A stretch of 64,000 nucleotides of DNA from DASZUK01 sp035547695 (GTDB taxonomy: Bacteria; Actinomycetota; Acidimicrobiia; Acidimicrobiales; RAAP-2): positions 124,001 to 188,000 of the forward strand of contig DASZUK010000062.1 of the NCBI GenBank assembly GCA_035547695.1. The letters run 5' to 3'. This document shows, piece by piece, positions 40,170-51,098 of this stretch (the first letter of the stretch is position 1; the number at the start of each line of letters is the position of its first letter). The notes below the pieces were generated by a model, which searched no databases, was not told where the DNA came from, and saw only the letters and a list, made by a program, of their open reading frames with translations. Both the position numbers and the translations under genes were made by a program.

Positions 40170-42404
40170 ATGAGCAAGGACGACACTGGGGCGGTCACCA
40201 CGACCTCGGAGGAGGTGGCGCCGTCGGCGAAGTGCCCGGTGATGAGCCACGAGTACAGCGCGACGGGATCGACGGCCAACCAGCATTGGTGGCCGAACCA
40301 GCTCAACCTGCGGCCGTTGGGGAAGAGCTCGCCGCTGATCGACCCGATGGGCGACGACTTCGACTACAGGGCCGAGTTCGAGAGCCTGGACCTGGCCGAG
40401 GTCAAGGCGGACATCGTCAAGGTGATGACCGATTCGCAGGAGTGGTGGCCGGCGGATTTCGGTCACTACGGACCGCTGTTCGTCCGGATGGCGTGGCACA
40501 GTGCCGGCACCTACCGGGTGCACGACGGTCGCGGCGGGGCGGGGTCCGGCACCCAGCGGTTCGCTCCCCTCAACTCCTGGCCGGACAACGCCAACCTGGA
40601 CAAGGCCCGACGGCTGTTGTGGCCGGTCAAGGAGAAGTACGGCCGGAAACTGTCGTGGGCGGACCTGCTCGTCCTGGCCGGGAACTGCGCGCTGGAGTCG
40701 ATGGGCTTCACGACCTTCGGGTTCGGCGGCGGCCGTGAGGACGTGTGGGAACCCGAAGAGGACGTCTATTGGGGCCCGGAGACCACCTGGTTGGGCGACG
40801 AGCGCTACCGGGGCGACCGCCAGCTCGACCAGCCCTTCGGCGCGGTGCAGATGGGCCTGATCTACGTGAACCCCGAGGGCCCGAACGGGAACCCGGACCC
40901 GGTGGCCGCGGCCCGCGACATCCGGGAGACCTTCGCCCGGATGGCGATGGACGACGAGGAGACCGTGGCGTTGATCGCCGGTGGGCACACCTTCGGCAAG
41001 ACCCATGGCGCCGCGGACGCCGACCAGTACGTGGGTCGCGAACCCGAAGCGGCGCCGCTGGAAGAGCAGGGGTTGGGCTGGCGGAACACCTACGGGACCG
41101 GCAAGGGTGACGATGCGATCACCAGTGGCTTGGAGGTCACCTGGACGGCCGAGCCGGCCAAGTGGGACAACGGCTTTTTCGAGAACCTCTTCGGCTATGA
41201 GTGGGAGTTGACCACGAGCCCGGCGGGGGCGCACCAGTGGCGGCCGACCGACCGGTCCGCGGACGACAAGGTGCCCGATGCGCACGACCCGTCGAAGCGG
41301 CACCCGCCGATGATGCTCACGACCGACCTGTCGTTGCGGTTCGACCCGGTCTACGAGCCGATCTCGCGGCGGTTCTACGAGAACCCGGACCAGTTCGCCG
41401 ATGCGTTCGCCCGGGCCTGGTTCAAGCTGACCCACCGCGACATGGGCCCGGTCTCGCGCTATCTCGGCCCGGAGGTCCCGTCCGAGGAGCTGATCTGGCA
41501 GGACCCGGTCCCGGCCGTCGATCACCCCCTCGTCGACGACACCGATGTGGCCGAGCTCAAGGCCAAGGTGCTGGCCTCGGGCCTTTCGGTCTCCCAGTTG
41601 GTGTCGACCGCGTGGGCGTCCGCGTCGACCTACCGTGACAGCGACAAGCGCGGCGGGGCCAACGGCGCCCGCCTGCGCCTCGCCCCACAGAGGGACTGGG
41701 AGGTCAACGACCCAGCCGAACTGGCCAAGGTCCTCCCGGTTCTCGAGGGCATCCAGGCCGAGTTCGACGGTGCCCGGACCGACGGCAAGAGGGTGTCGCT
41801 CGCCGACCTGATCGTCCTCGCCGGCGGGGCCGCCATCGAGGAAGCGGCCAAGGCCGCGGGGATCGACGTCCAGGTCCCGTTCTCGCCCGGCCGCGGCGAT
41901 GCCCGCCAGGACCAGACCGACGTCGACACGTTCGCCTGCCTGGAGCCCACCGCAGACGGGTTCCGCAACTACTTCCGGGCCGGGGACAAGCGGCAGCCCG
42001 AGACGCTGCTGGTCGACAGGGCCAGCCTTCTCGGCCTGACCGCCCCCGAGACGACGGTCCTGGTCGGCGGGCTGCGAACCCTCGGCGTCACCAGTCCCCG
42101 GAGCCGGCACGGCGTGCTGACGTCGCGCCCGGGAACGTTGAGCAACGACTTCTTCGTCAACCTGCTCGACATGGGCACCGAATGGCGCGTGTCGTCGACC
42201 GAGCACGTCTACGAGGGGTACGAGCGCTCCGGCGGCCAGGCCAGATGGACCGCCACCGCGGTCGACCTGGTCTTCGGCTCGAACTCCCAGCTACGGGCCA
42301 TCGCCGAGGTCTACGCCGCCAACGACGGCAAAGAGAAGTTCGTCACCGACTTCGTCGCCGCGTGGACCAGGGTCATGGACGCCGATCGCTTCGACCTCCG
42401 CTAG
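40170..42404 (+). CDS. katG: catalase-peroxidase KatG
   Basis: Protein of 744 residues, full length, with two peroxidase-like halves. The active half has RMAWHSAGTYR (distal His, and the Trp of the Met-Tyr-Trp adduct, about residue 107), LIYVNPEGPNGNPDP (adduct Tyr, about 232) and LIAGGHTFGKTHG (proximal His, about 272). It removes H2O2 in the cytoplasm. ATG is preceded by GGGAGGAG. The 234-bp upstream gap holds an 11-bp GTCACGGTGTG-type repeat and no fur-like gene. Confidence 0.96.
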   Translation: MSKDDTGAVTTTSEEVAPSAKCPVMSHEYSATGSTANQHWWPNQLNLRPLGKSSPLIDPMGDDFDYRAEFESLDLAEVKADIVKVMTDSQEWWPADFGHYGPLFVRMAWHSAGTYRVHDGRGGAGSGTQRFAPLNSWPDNANLDKARRLLWPVKEKYGRKLSWADLLVLAGNCALESMGFTTFGFGGGREDVWEPEEDVYWGPETTWLGDERYRGDRQLDQPFGAVQMGLIYVNPEGPNGNPDPVAAARDIRETFARMAMDDEETVALIAGGHTFGKTHGAADADQYVGREPEAAPLEEQGLGWRNTYGTGKGDDAITSGLEVTWTAEPAKWDNGFFENLFGYEWELTTSPAGAHQWRPTDRSADDKVPDAHDPSKRHPPMMLTTDLSLRFDPVYEPISRRFYENPDQFADAFARAWFKLTHRDMGPVSRYLGPEVPSEELIWQDPVPAVDHPLVDDTDVAELKAKVLASGLSVSQLVSTAWASASTYRDSDKRGGANGARLRLAPQRDWEVNDPAELAKVLPVLEGIQAEFDGARTDGKRVSLADLIVLAGGAAIEEAAKAAGIDVQVPFSPGRGDARQDQTDVDTFACLEPTADGFRNYFRAGDKRQPETLLVDRASLLGLTAPETTVLVGGLRTLGVTSPRSRHGVLTSRPGTLSNDFFVNLLDMGTEWRVSSTEHVYEGYERSGGQARWTATAVDLVFGSNSQLRAIAEVYAANDGKEKFVTDFVAAWTRVMDADRFDLR

Positions 42405-42511
42405 CGCTCGGCGGCGATCGAGCAATATAGAGCAGACCAGGGGCCTGTCCTGTCCCACCGAGAGACGGCGAGACACGGCGAGAGACGGTACGAGAAGGGA
42501 GAGGTGACAGG

Positions 42512-43108
42512 ATGCGACGCAAGATCTTCGATCTGATCGCCAGCGCGGGCGGCCTCGTGGTCGTCGCCGCGCTGGTGGTGGCCGGGGCGCTGCTCATGTG
42601 GGGGTACAGCTTCACCAACTCCAACGTCCACAACCAGCTAGCCCAGCAGGAGATCTACTTCCCGCCCAAGGCCGCGTTCGCGCACCCCAAGCCGGGGACC
42701 GAGATCACCCCCAGCATGATCCCCTCGGTCTCCCAGTACGCGGGGCAACAGGTCCTGACCGGCCAGCAGGCCGAGGTCTACGCCAACGACTTCATTGCCG
42801 TGCACCTCTCCGAGATGCCCTACCACGGCGTGTACGCCACGATCTCGAGCGCGGCGCGGGCCGCCACGCCGGGAAGCGCCGAGGCCGCCAAGCTGGCCTC
42901 CCTGGAGCAGACCTCGTTCCAGGGGACCACCCTGCGCGGCCTGCTGCTGGAGGCGTACGCCTTCTCCACCATCGGCACGATCGCCCTGTGGGCCGGGATC
43001 GCCTCGTTCATCCTGGCGTTCATCATGGCGGTCCTGGTCGGGTTCGGCTTCTGGCACGCTCGCCGGACCCCGCCCGAAGCCGAGCTGCTCGGTGGCCACA
43101 CGCAGTAG
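42512..43108 (+). CDS. two-helix membrane protein of unknown function
   Basis: Protein of 198 residues. It has an N-terminal membrane helix (GGLVVVAALVVAGALLMWGY) and a C-terminal pair of hydrophobic stretches (STIGTIALWAGIASFILAFI, MAVLVGFGFWH), with a ~110-residue external domain between (QQEIYFPPKAAFAHPKPGTE onward). Homologues are common hypothetical proteins in actinobacteria. ATG with GGGAGAGG upstream and a TATAGA -10 candidate near 42427. Separate from katG. Confidence 0.75.
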   Translation: MRRKIFDLIASAGGLVVVAALVVAGALLMWGYSFTNSNVHNQLAQQEIYFPPKAAFAHPKPGTEITPSMIPSVSQYAGQQVLTGQQAEVYANDFIAVHLSEMPYHGVYATISSAARAATPGSAEAAKLASLEQTSFQGTTLRGLLLEAYAFSTIGTIALWAGIASFILAFIMAVLVGFGFWHARRTPPEAELLGGHTQ

Positions 43109-43196
43109 ATCGGCTCGTCACCACCGCCTCCCGGAGGCCCCGCCTGCGACACCAGCGGCACGGGCTGGGACGACCGGCTGATGTGGCCGCCCGTTC

Positions 43197-44663
43197 TCAC
43201 CCGTCCACGGGTGACCGCGGCGGCCCGAACCAGGTGGCCAGGGCCTCCGGCAGCCCGGTGCCGGTGCCGTCGCCCACCCAGGCCACGTACCCGTCGGGCC
43301 GGACCAGCGCCGCCGCCGGCGGGGCCACTTCGCCGATCACCGGTAGCTCCCACGTCCCCTCGTAGGCCGCATCGACCGACGGCACCCGGTCCGCCCACGG
43401 CGCCATGTCGAGCTCCCCGGGGTTCCCGAAGTTCAGCAGCACCGGCCGGCCGCCGTGGAGCAGGGTGAACGCCCGGACCATGCCGCCGGCGGTGGCCAGG
43501 TCCAGGTCCGGCAGGCGGCGCCCCAGCAGCGGGTGCCCGTCCCCGAGCTCGTAGTGGACGTCCAGGCCGGACATCATGCCGGCGAACCGCCGGCGGGGCT
43601 CGTCCATGCCCAGCAGCTCGGCCACCGTCTCCCGCAACGCCTCGGTCCGCGCGTCGCCGCCGCCGAGCGCGCCCTGCGCCATGGCGTTGTGCAGCACCCG
43701 GGCGCCGACCGGGTGCCGCTCGGCGTGGTAGGTGTCCAGCAGGCCGTCCGGCGACGTCCCCTTCACCACCTGGGCCAGCTTCCACCCGAGGTTCACCGCG
43801 TCCTGCACCCCGACGTTCAGGCCCTGCCCGCCCTGCGGGGGGTGCACATGGGCGGCGTCCCCGGCCAGCAGCACCCGCCCTCGGCGGTAGGTCGCCGCCT
43901 GCCGGGTCATGTCGGTGAAGCGCGAGATCCAGGTCGGGTGGTGCGCCCCGAAGTCGGTCCCGTAGGCGGCGACCAGCACCTCCCGGAGATCCTCCAGGGT
44001 GGGGTCGGCGGCGTCCTCCACGTAGGGTTCGGGCAGCACGACCCGGGCCAGCCGTCCGTCCGCCGCTCGGCCGATCCCCCCGCCACTGCGGCGGAGGCCG
44101 AGCTCCGGCTCGTCGTCCATCGCCACCTCGGCGATCAGCCAACCGGTCGACGGGTCCTGTCCGGGGAAGTCGATGCCTGCCGCCTTCCGGACCACGCTGC
44201 GCCCCCCGTCACACCCCACGAGGTACGCCGCCCGCAGCGACCGGCCGTCGGACAGCTCGACGTCCACTCCGGTGCCGTCCTGGGTGAGACCGGTCACCTC
44301 GCGTCGCCGGACGACCAGCACCCCGAGCTCGTCGATCCAGCCGCCGAGGATGCGCTCGAAGCGGCTCTGCCACAGTGCCAGGCCGTAGTTGTGGCGGGTG
44401 GGGAAGTCGCTGATGTCCAACGGGATCATCGCGAACGCCTGTACCTGCACCGTCTGGCCCTCCGCCAGGAACCGTTCGGCGATGCCGCGCTGGTCGAGCA
44501 CCTCGATGGTCCGCGAGTGCAGGCCACCGGACCGCGACCCGTCCAGTTGCCGGCCGGCGCGCCGCTCGACCACCGCGACGTCCACGCCCGCCAACGCCAG
44601 CTCGCCCGCCAGCATCATCCCGGTCGGCCCTCCACCGGCGATCACCACGGCATGGTCGGTCAT
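43197..44663 (-). CDS. FAD-dependent aromatic monooxygenase
   Basis: Protein of 488 residues of the PheA/TetX-like family. FAD motif VIAGGGPTGMMLAGELA, the DG motif AYLVGCDGGRSVVRKAAG, and the FAD-ribityl motif RVLLAGDAAHVHPPQGGQG then LNVGVQDAVNLGWKLA. Family members hydroxylate phenols, polyketides or inactivate drugs such as rifampicin and tetracycline. ATG has GGAGGGAG upstream. Last gene of an MFS-TetR-monooxygenase set, so a xenobiotic-resistance role is likely. Confidence 0.88.
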   Translation of the reverse strand: MTDHAVVIAGGGPTGMMLAGELALAGVDVAVVERRAGRQLDGSRSGGLHSRTIEVLDQRGIAERFLAEGQTVQVQAFAMIPLDISDFPTRHNYGLALWQSRFERILGGWIDELGVLVVRRREVTGLTQDGTGVDVELSDGRSLRAAYLVGCDGGRSVVRKAAGIDFPGQDPSTGWLIAEVAMDDEPELGLRRSGGGIGRAADGRLARVVLPEPYVEDAADPTLEDLREVLVAAYGTDFGAHHPTWISRFTDMTRQAATYRRGRVLLAGDAAHVHPPQGGQGLNVGVQDAVNLGWKLAQVVKGTSPDGLLDTYHAERHPVGARVLHNAMAQGALGGGDARTEALRETVAELLGMDEPRRRFAGMMSGLDVHYELGDGHPLLGRRLPDLDLATAGGMVRAFTLLHGGRPVLLNFGNPGELDMAPWADRVPSVDAAYEGTWELPVIGEVAPPAAALVRPDGYVAWVGDGTGTGLPEALATWFGPPRSPVDG

Positions 44664-44754
44664 TGCCGCACTCCCTCCGTCCTCCGTCGGCCCGTTGCGC
44701 ATTCCCGCCGCGACGGGTGGTCGGGCATCGTCGGCACGTCGAAGGGCCCGCAGG

Positions 44755-45360
44755 TCACCGGGTGAGGATCTGGTCCATGGTGGCCTGGGCGACCGGGCGG
44801 TGGGCCAGCGGCCCCGTTCCCGGCCGCATACCGGCAATCAGCAGGTCCAGGTGACGGCGCCAGGCGTTCGGGGCCACGTCGCGGGTGGCCTCCAGGACGC
44901 CACGGATGGACCACGTCACCATGGTCACGTCGGTACTGGCCAGGTCCTCGCGGACCTGGCCGTGCCGCTTGGCGTCCGCCAGGAGCTGGGCGATGAGCTG
45001 CCGTACGGTCCGGACCAGCTCGTGGTCCACGGTCCACAGCTTCGGCAGGCAGCCGGGGTGCTCCGCCAGGTAGGCGGCGTGGGCGCGCAGGAAGTGCTCG
45101 AGGCCGGTGCCGCCCGGCTCGGCCGCCGCCTCCCGGGCCATGCGGATGGCGGCTTCGAGCATGTCCTCGACCAGGGCCTCGATCAGGGCCTCCTTGGTCG
45201 GGAACCGCCGGTACAGGGTCCCCATGCCGACCCCGGCCACCCGGGCCACGTCGGCCACGCTGGCGTCCAGCCCCTGGGTGTCGAACACCTGGCCGGCCGC
45301 GGCGAGGACCCGCTCCCGGTTCAGCGCGGCGTCGCGGCGCAACGGCCGTGTGCCGGCCAC
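44755..45360 (-). CDS. TetR family repressor
   Basis: Protein of 201 residues. HTH: NRERVLAAAGQVFDTQGLDA, VADVARVAGVGMGTLYRRFP, TKEALIEALV. The C-terminal ligand domain is unassigned. GTG overlaps the TAG stop of the MFS gene (TAGTG). It probably represses this operon through the twin CGGAGC-N4-GCTCCG sites upstream of the MFS gene. Confidence 0.9.
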   Translation of the reverse strand: MAGTRPLRRDAALNRERVLAAAGQVFDTQGLDASVADVARVAGVGMGTLYRRFPTKEALIEALVEDMLEAAIRMAREAAAEPGGTGLEHFLRAHAAYLAEHPGCLPKLWTVDHELVRTVRQLIAQLLADAKRHGQVREDLASTDVTMVTWSIRGVLEATRDVAPNAWRRHLDLLIAGMRPGTGPLAHRPVAQATMDQILTR

Positions 45361-46820
45361 TACTCCGGCTCGTCCCCGGCCAGGGTGCCCCCGGCCAGCA
45401 GGCCCAGCTCGGCATGGTGGAGCTCCTCGACCTGGGCGGCGGGCCGGATGTTGGGCACCACCACCGCGGCCAGGGCGGCGGCGACGGTGACGACGGCGAG
45501 CATGGTGAACCCGTTGGTGTAGCCGCTCTTCGGCGGGAACGAGCCCGAGCGGACCCCGGCGGTCACGATGCTGCTCATCACGGCGGTGCCGATGGACCCG
45601 CCGATCGTCCGGATGTTGGCGTTCATGCCGCTGGCCACGCCGGTGTGCTCGGCCGGGACGCCCTCGACGACCAGGCTCGACATCGCCGAGAAGGCCAGAC
45701 CGAAGCCGATCCCCTCGATGGTCATGGCCACGACGATCTCCCACTTGTGGCCGGTGGCGGTGGCCAGCAGCACGAAGGAGGCGGCGCTGATCGCCGCGCC
45801 GACGACCAGGACCGCCTTGGCGCCGTAGCGGCGGGACAGCGGCCCCGAGAGGATGCCGAAGGCGAACATCAGGATGCTCAGCGGCAGCACCATCAGCCCG
45901 GACTCGGTGATGCTGGCGCCGAACCCGTAGCCGGCGGACGCCGGCGTCTGGACGAGCTCGGGCAGGAAGGCCAGCACCGCGTACATCCCGACGCCGAAGA
46001 GCAGCGCCACCAGGTTGGTCGTCCAGACCGTCGGCAGCCGCATCAGCCGCATGTCGACCAACGGGGACGGCGAACGCGACTCCACCACCACCCAGACGCC
46101 GGCCAGGACCAGGCCGCCGACGACCAGCCCGATCACCTGGGCCGACCCCCATCCCCAGGCCGGCGCCTCGCTGACCCCCAGCATCAGGGCCACCAGCCAC
46201 CCCGACAGCAGCAGGACCCCCGGCCAACTGATCCGGCCCGGCGCCCGGACCGGGGACTCGGGCACGAAGAAGTGGGCGGCCACCGCGGCCGCCGACACGA
46301 CGATCATGGGCAGCCAGAACAGCCAGTGGTAGTCCAGAGCACCGACGATCGGCCCGGCCAGCACGATGCCGAGCCCGGCCCCCGCCGCGGCCAGGGCGGC
46401 GATGATCCCGACGGCGCCGACCACCCGTTCCCGGGGGAACTCGTCGCGGACGATCCCGAAGGACAGCGGCATGACCCCGCCCCCCACCCCCTGGATCACC
46501 CTGGCCACGATCATGACGGTGATGTTCCCGGCCAGCGCCCCGAGCAGCGAGCCCACCGCCAGGGCCACCAGGGTGACCACGAGGAACCGCTCCTTGCCCC
46601 ACATGTCGCCGAGGCGGCCCACGATCGGCGTGCACACCGACGCCGACAACAGGTAGGCCGTCAGCACCCAGGTGACCGTGTTCTGCGACGTGTGCAGTCC
46701 CGCCTGGATGGTCGGCAGGACCGGGACCACCAGTGACTGCAGCAGCGCGTACCCCCCCGCCGCCGCGGCCAGGACGGCGAAGGTCACCTGGTGATGGGCC
46801 TGCTTCCTGCGTCCCGCCAT
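45360..46820 (-). CDS. MFS drug efflux transporter (DHA2, 14 helices)
   Basis: Protein of 486 residues. Motif A is GRLGDMWGKERFL, motif C-like GAGLGIVLAGPIVG; DHA2-type length and helix count (EmrB/QacA group). It exports drugs using the proton gradient. ATG 46820 is preceded by GGGAG. The frame is open far upstream through the sigma gene, but the family start is clear. First gene of the MFS-TetR-monooxygenase operon. Confidence 0.92.
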   Translation of the reverse strand: MAGRRKQAHHQVTFAVLAAAAGGYALLQSLVVPVLPTIQAGLHTSQNTVTWVLTAYLLSASVCTPIVGRLGDMWGKERFLVVTLVALAVGSLLGALAGNITVMIVARVIQGVGGGVMPLSFGIVRDEFPRERVVGAVGIIAALAAAGAGLGIVLAGPIVGALDYHWLFWLPMIVVSAAAVAAHFFVPESPVRAPGRISWPGVLLLSGWLVALMLGVSEAPAWGWGSAQVIGLVVGGLVLAGVWVVVESRSPSPLVDMRLMRLPTVWTTNLVALLFGVGMYAVLAFLPELVQTPASAGYGFGASITESGLMVLPLSILMFAFGILSGPLSRRYGAKAVLVVGAAISAASFVLLATATGHKWEIVVAMTIEGIGFGLAFSAMSSLVVEGVPAEHTGVASGMNANIRTIGGSIGTAVMSSIVTAGVRSGSFPPKSGYTNGFTMLAVVTVAAALAAVVVPNIRPAAQVEELHHAELGLLAGGTLAGDEPE

Positions 46821-46854
46821 GCCGCGCTCCCAGGGTCCGCCGAGATAGGAGGAA

Positions 46855-46911
46855 CGGAGCGCCTGCTCCGTGCCCGGCGACGTTAGCAGGCCAACCGGAG
46901 CGACCGCTCCG
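46855..46911. promoter_or_regulatory. twin TetR-type operators CGGAGC-N4-GCTCCG
   Basis: Site 1: 46855-46870 (spacer GCCT). Site 2: 46896-46911 (spacer GACC), within a longer perfect palindrome AACCGGAGCG-AC-CGCTCCGGTT (46893-46914). Centres are 41 bp apart, about four helical turns, so two dimers would sit on one DNA face upstream of the MFS gene. Confidence 0.75.
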
Positions 46912-46936
46912 GTTGTTTCCCGGCCGGCAGCGGGGG

Positions 46937-47938
46937 TCAGCCGCCCGCCGCGAACTCGTTCCGGAGCCGGGTGAGGCTCGCCGCCAGCAGCCGGGACACC
47001 TGCATCTGGCTGACCCCGACCCGGCGGGCGATCTCCGACTGGGACAGCCCGTCGCCGAACCGCAGGCGGAGGATGACCTGGTCCCGGGGAGCCAGCCGGC
47101 CGATGGCCGGCCCCAGCACCGACCGGTTGTCCACCGCCACGAATGTCCTGTCCTCGCCACCGATCCGGTCGGCCAGCGTGTCGTGGTCCCCCGGGGCGTC
47201 GATCGACCGGGCCCGGTAGCCCTGCCACGCCTCCAGCGCTTCCAGCACCGCTTCGTCCGTGCTGCCGGTGGCCTCGGCCAGTTCGGCGACGGTCGGCGAC
47301 CGTCCGAGCTGTTGCGACAGCGAGTCGGTGACCTCCCTCAGCTCCAGGTGCAGTTCCTGGAGCCGCCGTGGGGCCCGCACCAGCCAGCCCTTGTCCCGGA
47401 AGTGCCGCTTCAGCTCCCCCAGGATCGTCCGGGTGGCGAAGGTGCTGAACTCCACGCCCCGCCCGGGGTCGAACCGGTCGACGGAGTACACCAGGCCCAG
47501 GGAGGCCACCTGCACCAGGTCGTCGTACGGCTCCCCCCGGTTGGTGAACCGTTTCGCCAGGTGGTGGGCCAGCCCGAGATGGGCGGCGACGAGCAGGTCC
47601 CGCAGCTCCGGGTCCCGGGTGCGGGCGAGCTCGGCGAACCACGCCCGTGTCCCCTCCCGGCGCTCCCCGGCGGCGGCGATGGCCTGGCGCGCCAGGGCGC
47701 CGCCGCGCCGCCGGTCCCGCCGGCTCCGCAGTCGGGTGTCGGCGGCGGCCGCCCGGAGCCTCCGGGCCTCCTCCTGCGTGGCCGCGCTGCGGCGCATCGA
47801 CGACTCGACCACGTCTCGCAGGAGGGCGCTGCGACGCATCGACGACTCCACCGAGGCGGCGAGCGCCGCCCCCTCGGCCGATCGGGCGGGTCCCCAGTCC
47901 CGGGATGGTGCTGCTCGGCTCACTCGGTCGATCCGCAT
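46937..47938 (-). CDS. SigB/SigF-type alternative sigma factor
   Basis: Protein of 333 residues. Region 2 is EPYDDLVQVASLGLVYSVDRFD then FSTFATRTILGELKRHFRDKGW; region 3 EVTDSLSQQLGRSPTVAELAEA; region 4 APRDQVILRLRFGDGLSQSEIA then VGVSQMQVSRLL. The N-terminal ~100 residues are Arg-rich with a duplicated SSMRRSA. No anti-sigma gene is adjacent. GGGTAT and GGGTAG boxes occur in its leader (minus strand, about 47997-48016), but no matching -35. ATG start uncertain within the extension. Confidence 0.88.
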   Translation of the reverse strand: MRIDRVSRAAPSRDWGPARSAEGAALAASVESSMRRSALLRDVVESSMRRSAATQEEARRLRAAAADTRLRSRRDRRRGGALARQAIAAAGERREGTRAWFAELARTRDPELRDLLVAAHLGLAHHLAKRFTNRGEPYDDLVQVASLGLVYSVDRFDPGRGVEFSTFATRTILGELKRHFRDKGWLVRAPRRLQELHLELREVTDSLSQQLGRSPTVAELAEATGSTDEAVLEALEAWQGYRARSIDAPGDHDTLADRIGGEDRTFVAVDNRSVLGPAIGRLAPRDQVILRLRFGDGLSQSEIARRVGVSQMQVSRLLAASLTRLRNEFAAGG

Positions 47939-48140
47939 GGCTCCGTCCCCTCTCCCTCCGCGGTATCCCCGCGGCAGCGATCGGCTGCAGTGCCCCTACC
48001 CCAGGTGCACATACCCCCGTAGCCACCGCCGGAAGCGCAACGGGCACTGCCGGTGGAGGCCGGGCGGTCCGCCGGAGCCGGCCGCCGACCCGGCCTCCCC
48101 GTTCGGGCCGGTTCCCCGGGCCGGGTTCCCCGGGTCGGGC

Positions 48141-48165
48141 GGTTAGGACCGACGGCGACGGGTAC
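48141..48165 (+). promoter_or_regulatory. stress-sigma promoter of katE
   Basis: GGTT (48141-48144), 15-bp spacer, GGGTAC (48160-48165). It matches the actinobacterial SigB/SigF pattern GTTT-N14-16-GGGTAT. Confidence 0.6.
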
Positions 48166-48220
48166 CGCATGAGCGGTACGGCGGTTGAGGCGCGGGCGAT
48201 CGAGGCGTGGAGGAATGACC

Positions 48221-50335
<2,115 letters not shown>

Positions 50336-50404
50336 GCCGGCCCGCCGTCCGCTCCCTGACGCCTGATCCTGCCCCTCCACGGGGCCCGTCGGTCGTCTCG
50401 GTCG

Positions 50405-50905
50405 TCAGCGGCCCCGGTCGCCCGGGACCCGGCTGATGCCGCGGCGGGCCGGACGTCCGGTCCGGGCCGGTTCGGGGTCGGTCAGGAGGGAAAGGGGCGT
50501 CCACGCTGTCCGGTGGCCCGGCAGGCGGAACGGCCGCCGCACGGCGGAGGCCAGCCGGGCCACCACCGAGCGGACCGGATGCCGCCGACGGGCCCGCAGG
50601 CGCCTGACCTTCACCGGGCCGAGGCTCGACACGTCGAGCAGGTGGCGCCCGCAGAAGCGCTCGGCCACCGGTTCGGGCATCGGGGATGCCGGTCCAGGTC
50701 CTGCCGTCCCGGCCGGTCCGGCCGCCGGGGATGCCGGTGCAGCTCCTGCCGTCCCGGCCGGTCCGGCCGCCGGGGATGCCGGTTCAGCCCCGGCCGCTCC
50801 TGCCGCCCCCGCTGCCCCGGCCGGTCCGGCCGCCGGCCGGTAGACGGCCTCGAACCCCGCCTTCCGGCGACACCGGAGGCATCGTGCCCCTGCCGTCTTC
50901 CTCAC
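50405..50905 (-). CDS. small Cys-containing protein with Pro/Ala/Gly repeat
   Basis: Protein of 166 residues. The N-terminus VRKTAGARCLRCRRKAGFEA carries CxxC. The middle is a repeated Ala-Gly-Pro stretch (SPAAGPAGTAG). Then FCGRHLLDVSSLGPVKVRRL and a very basic tail. CxxC plus FCGRH could bind zinc. GTG 50905 lies behind GGAGGAGG. A stress-sigma-like promoter is at 50962-50986. Not a recognised family, so moderately sure it is expressed. Confidence 0.5.
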   Translation of the reverse strand: MRKTAGARCLRCRRKAGFEAVYRPAAGPAGAAGAAGAAGAEPASPAAGPAGTAGAAPASPAAGPAGTAGPGPASPMPEPVAERFCGRHLLDVSSLGPVKVRRLRARRRHPVRSVVARLASAVRRPFRLPGHRTAWTPLSLLTDPEPARTGRPARRGISRVPGDRGR

Positions 50906-50961
50906 CGGGGACCTCCTCCCGTCGTGCCCGTCACCCACCGCCGTACCGGATCACCAGAAGG

Positions 50962-51004
50962 GTGCCCGGATCGGCGCCGTTGAAACCCCCACGTCCCCGG
51001 GTCA
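50962..51004. promoter_or_regulatory. possible back-to-back stress-sigma promoters
   Basis: Minus strand: GTTT (50983-50986), 15 bp, GGGCAC (50962-50967) for the small Cys protein. Plus strand: GTTG (50979-50982), 16 bp, GGGTCA (50999-51004) for cheB-cheR. Each deviates from GTTT/GGGTA by one base or more. Confidence 0.4.
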
Positions 51005-51098
51005 CGGCGTGCCCAACCGGCACCGGGCGGACTCGCCGGCCGGGGCCGCGACACCCGGCCCGCGCGGGGCACCGCGGGCGGAGCGTACTGTGGCACCG

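Noticed and set aside
46893..46914. The AACCGGAGCG/CGCTCCGGTT palindrome as a transcription terminator
   Set aside because: It is upstream of the MFS gene, shares its core with a second palindrome 41 bp away, and no gene ends into it in the T-rich direction.
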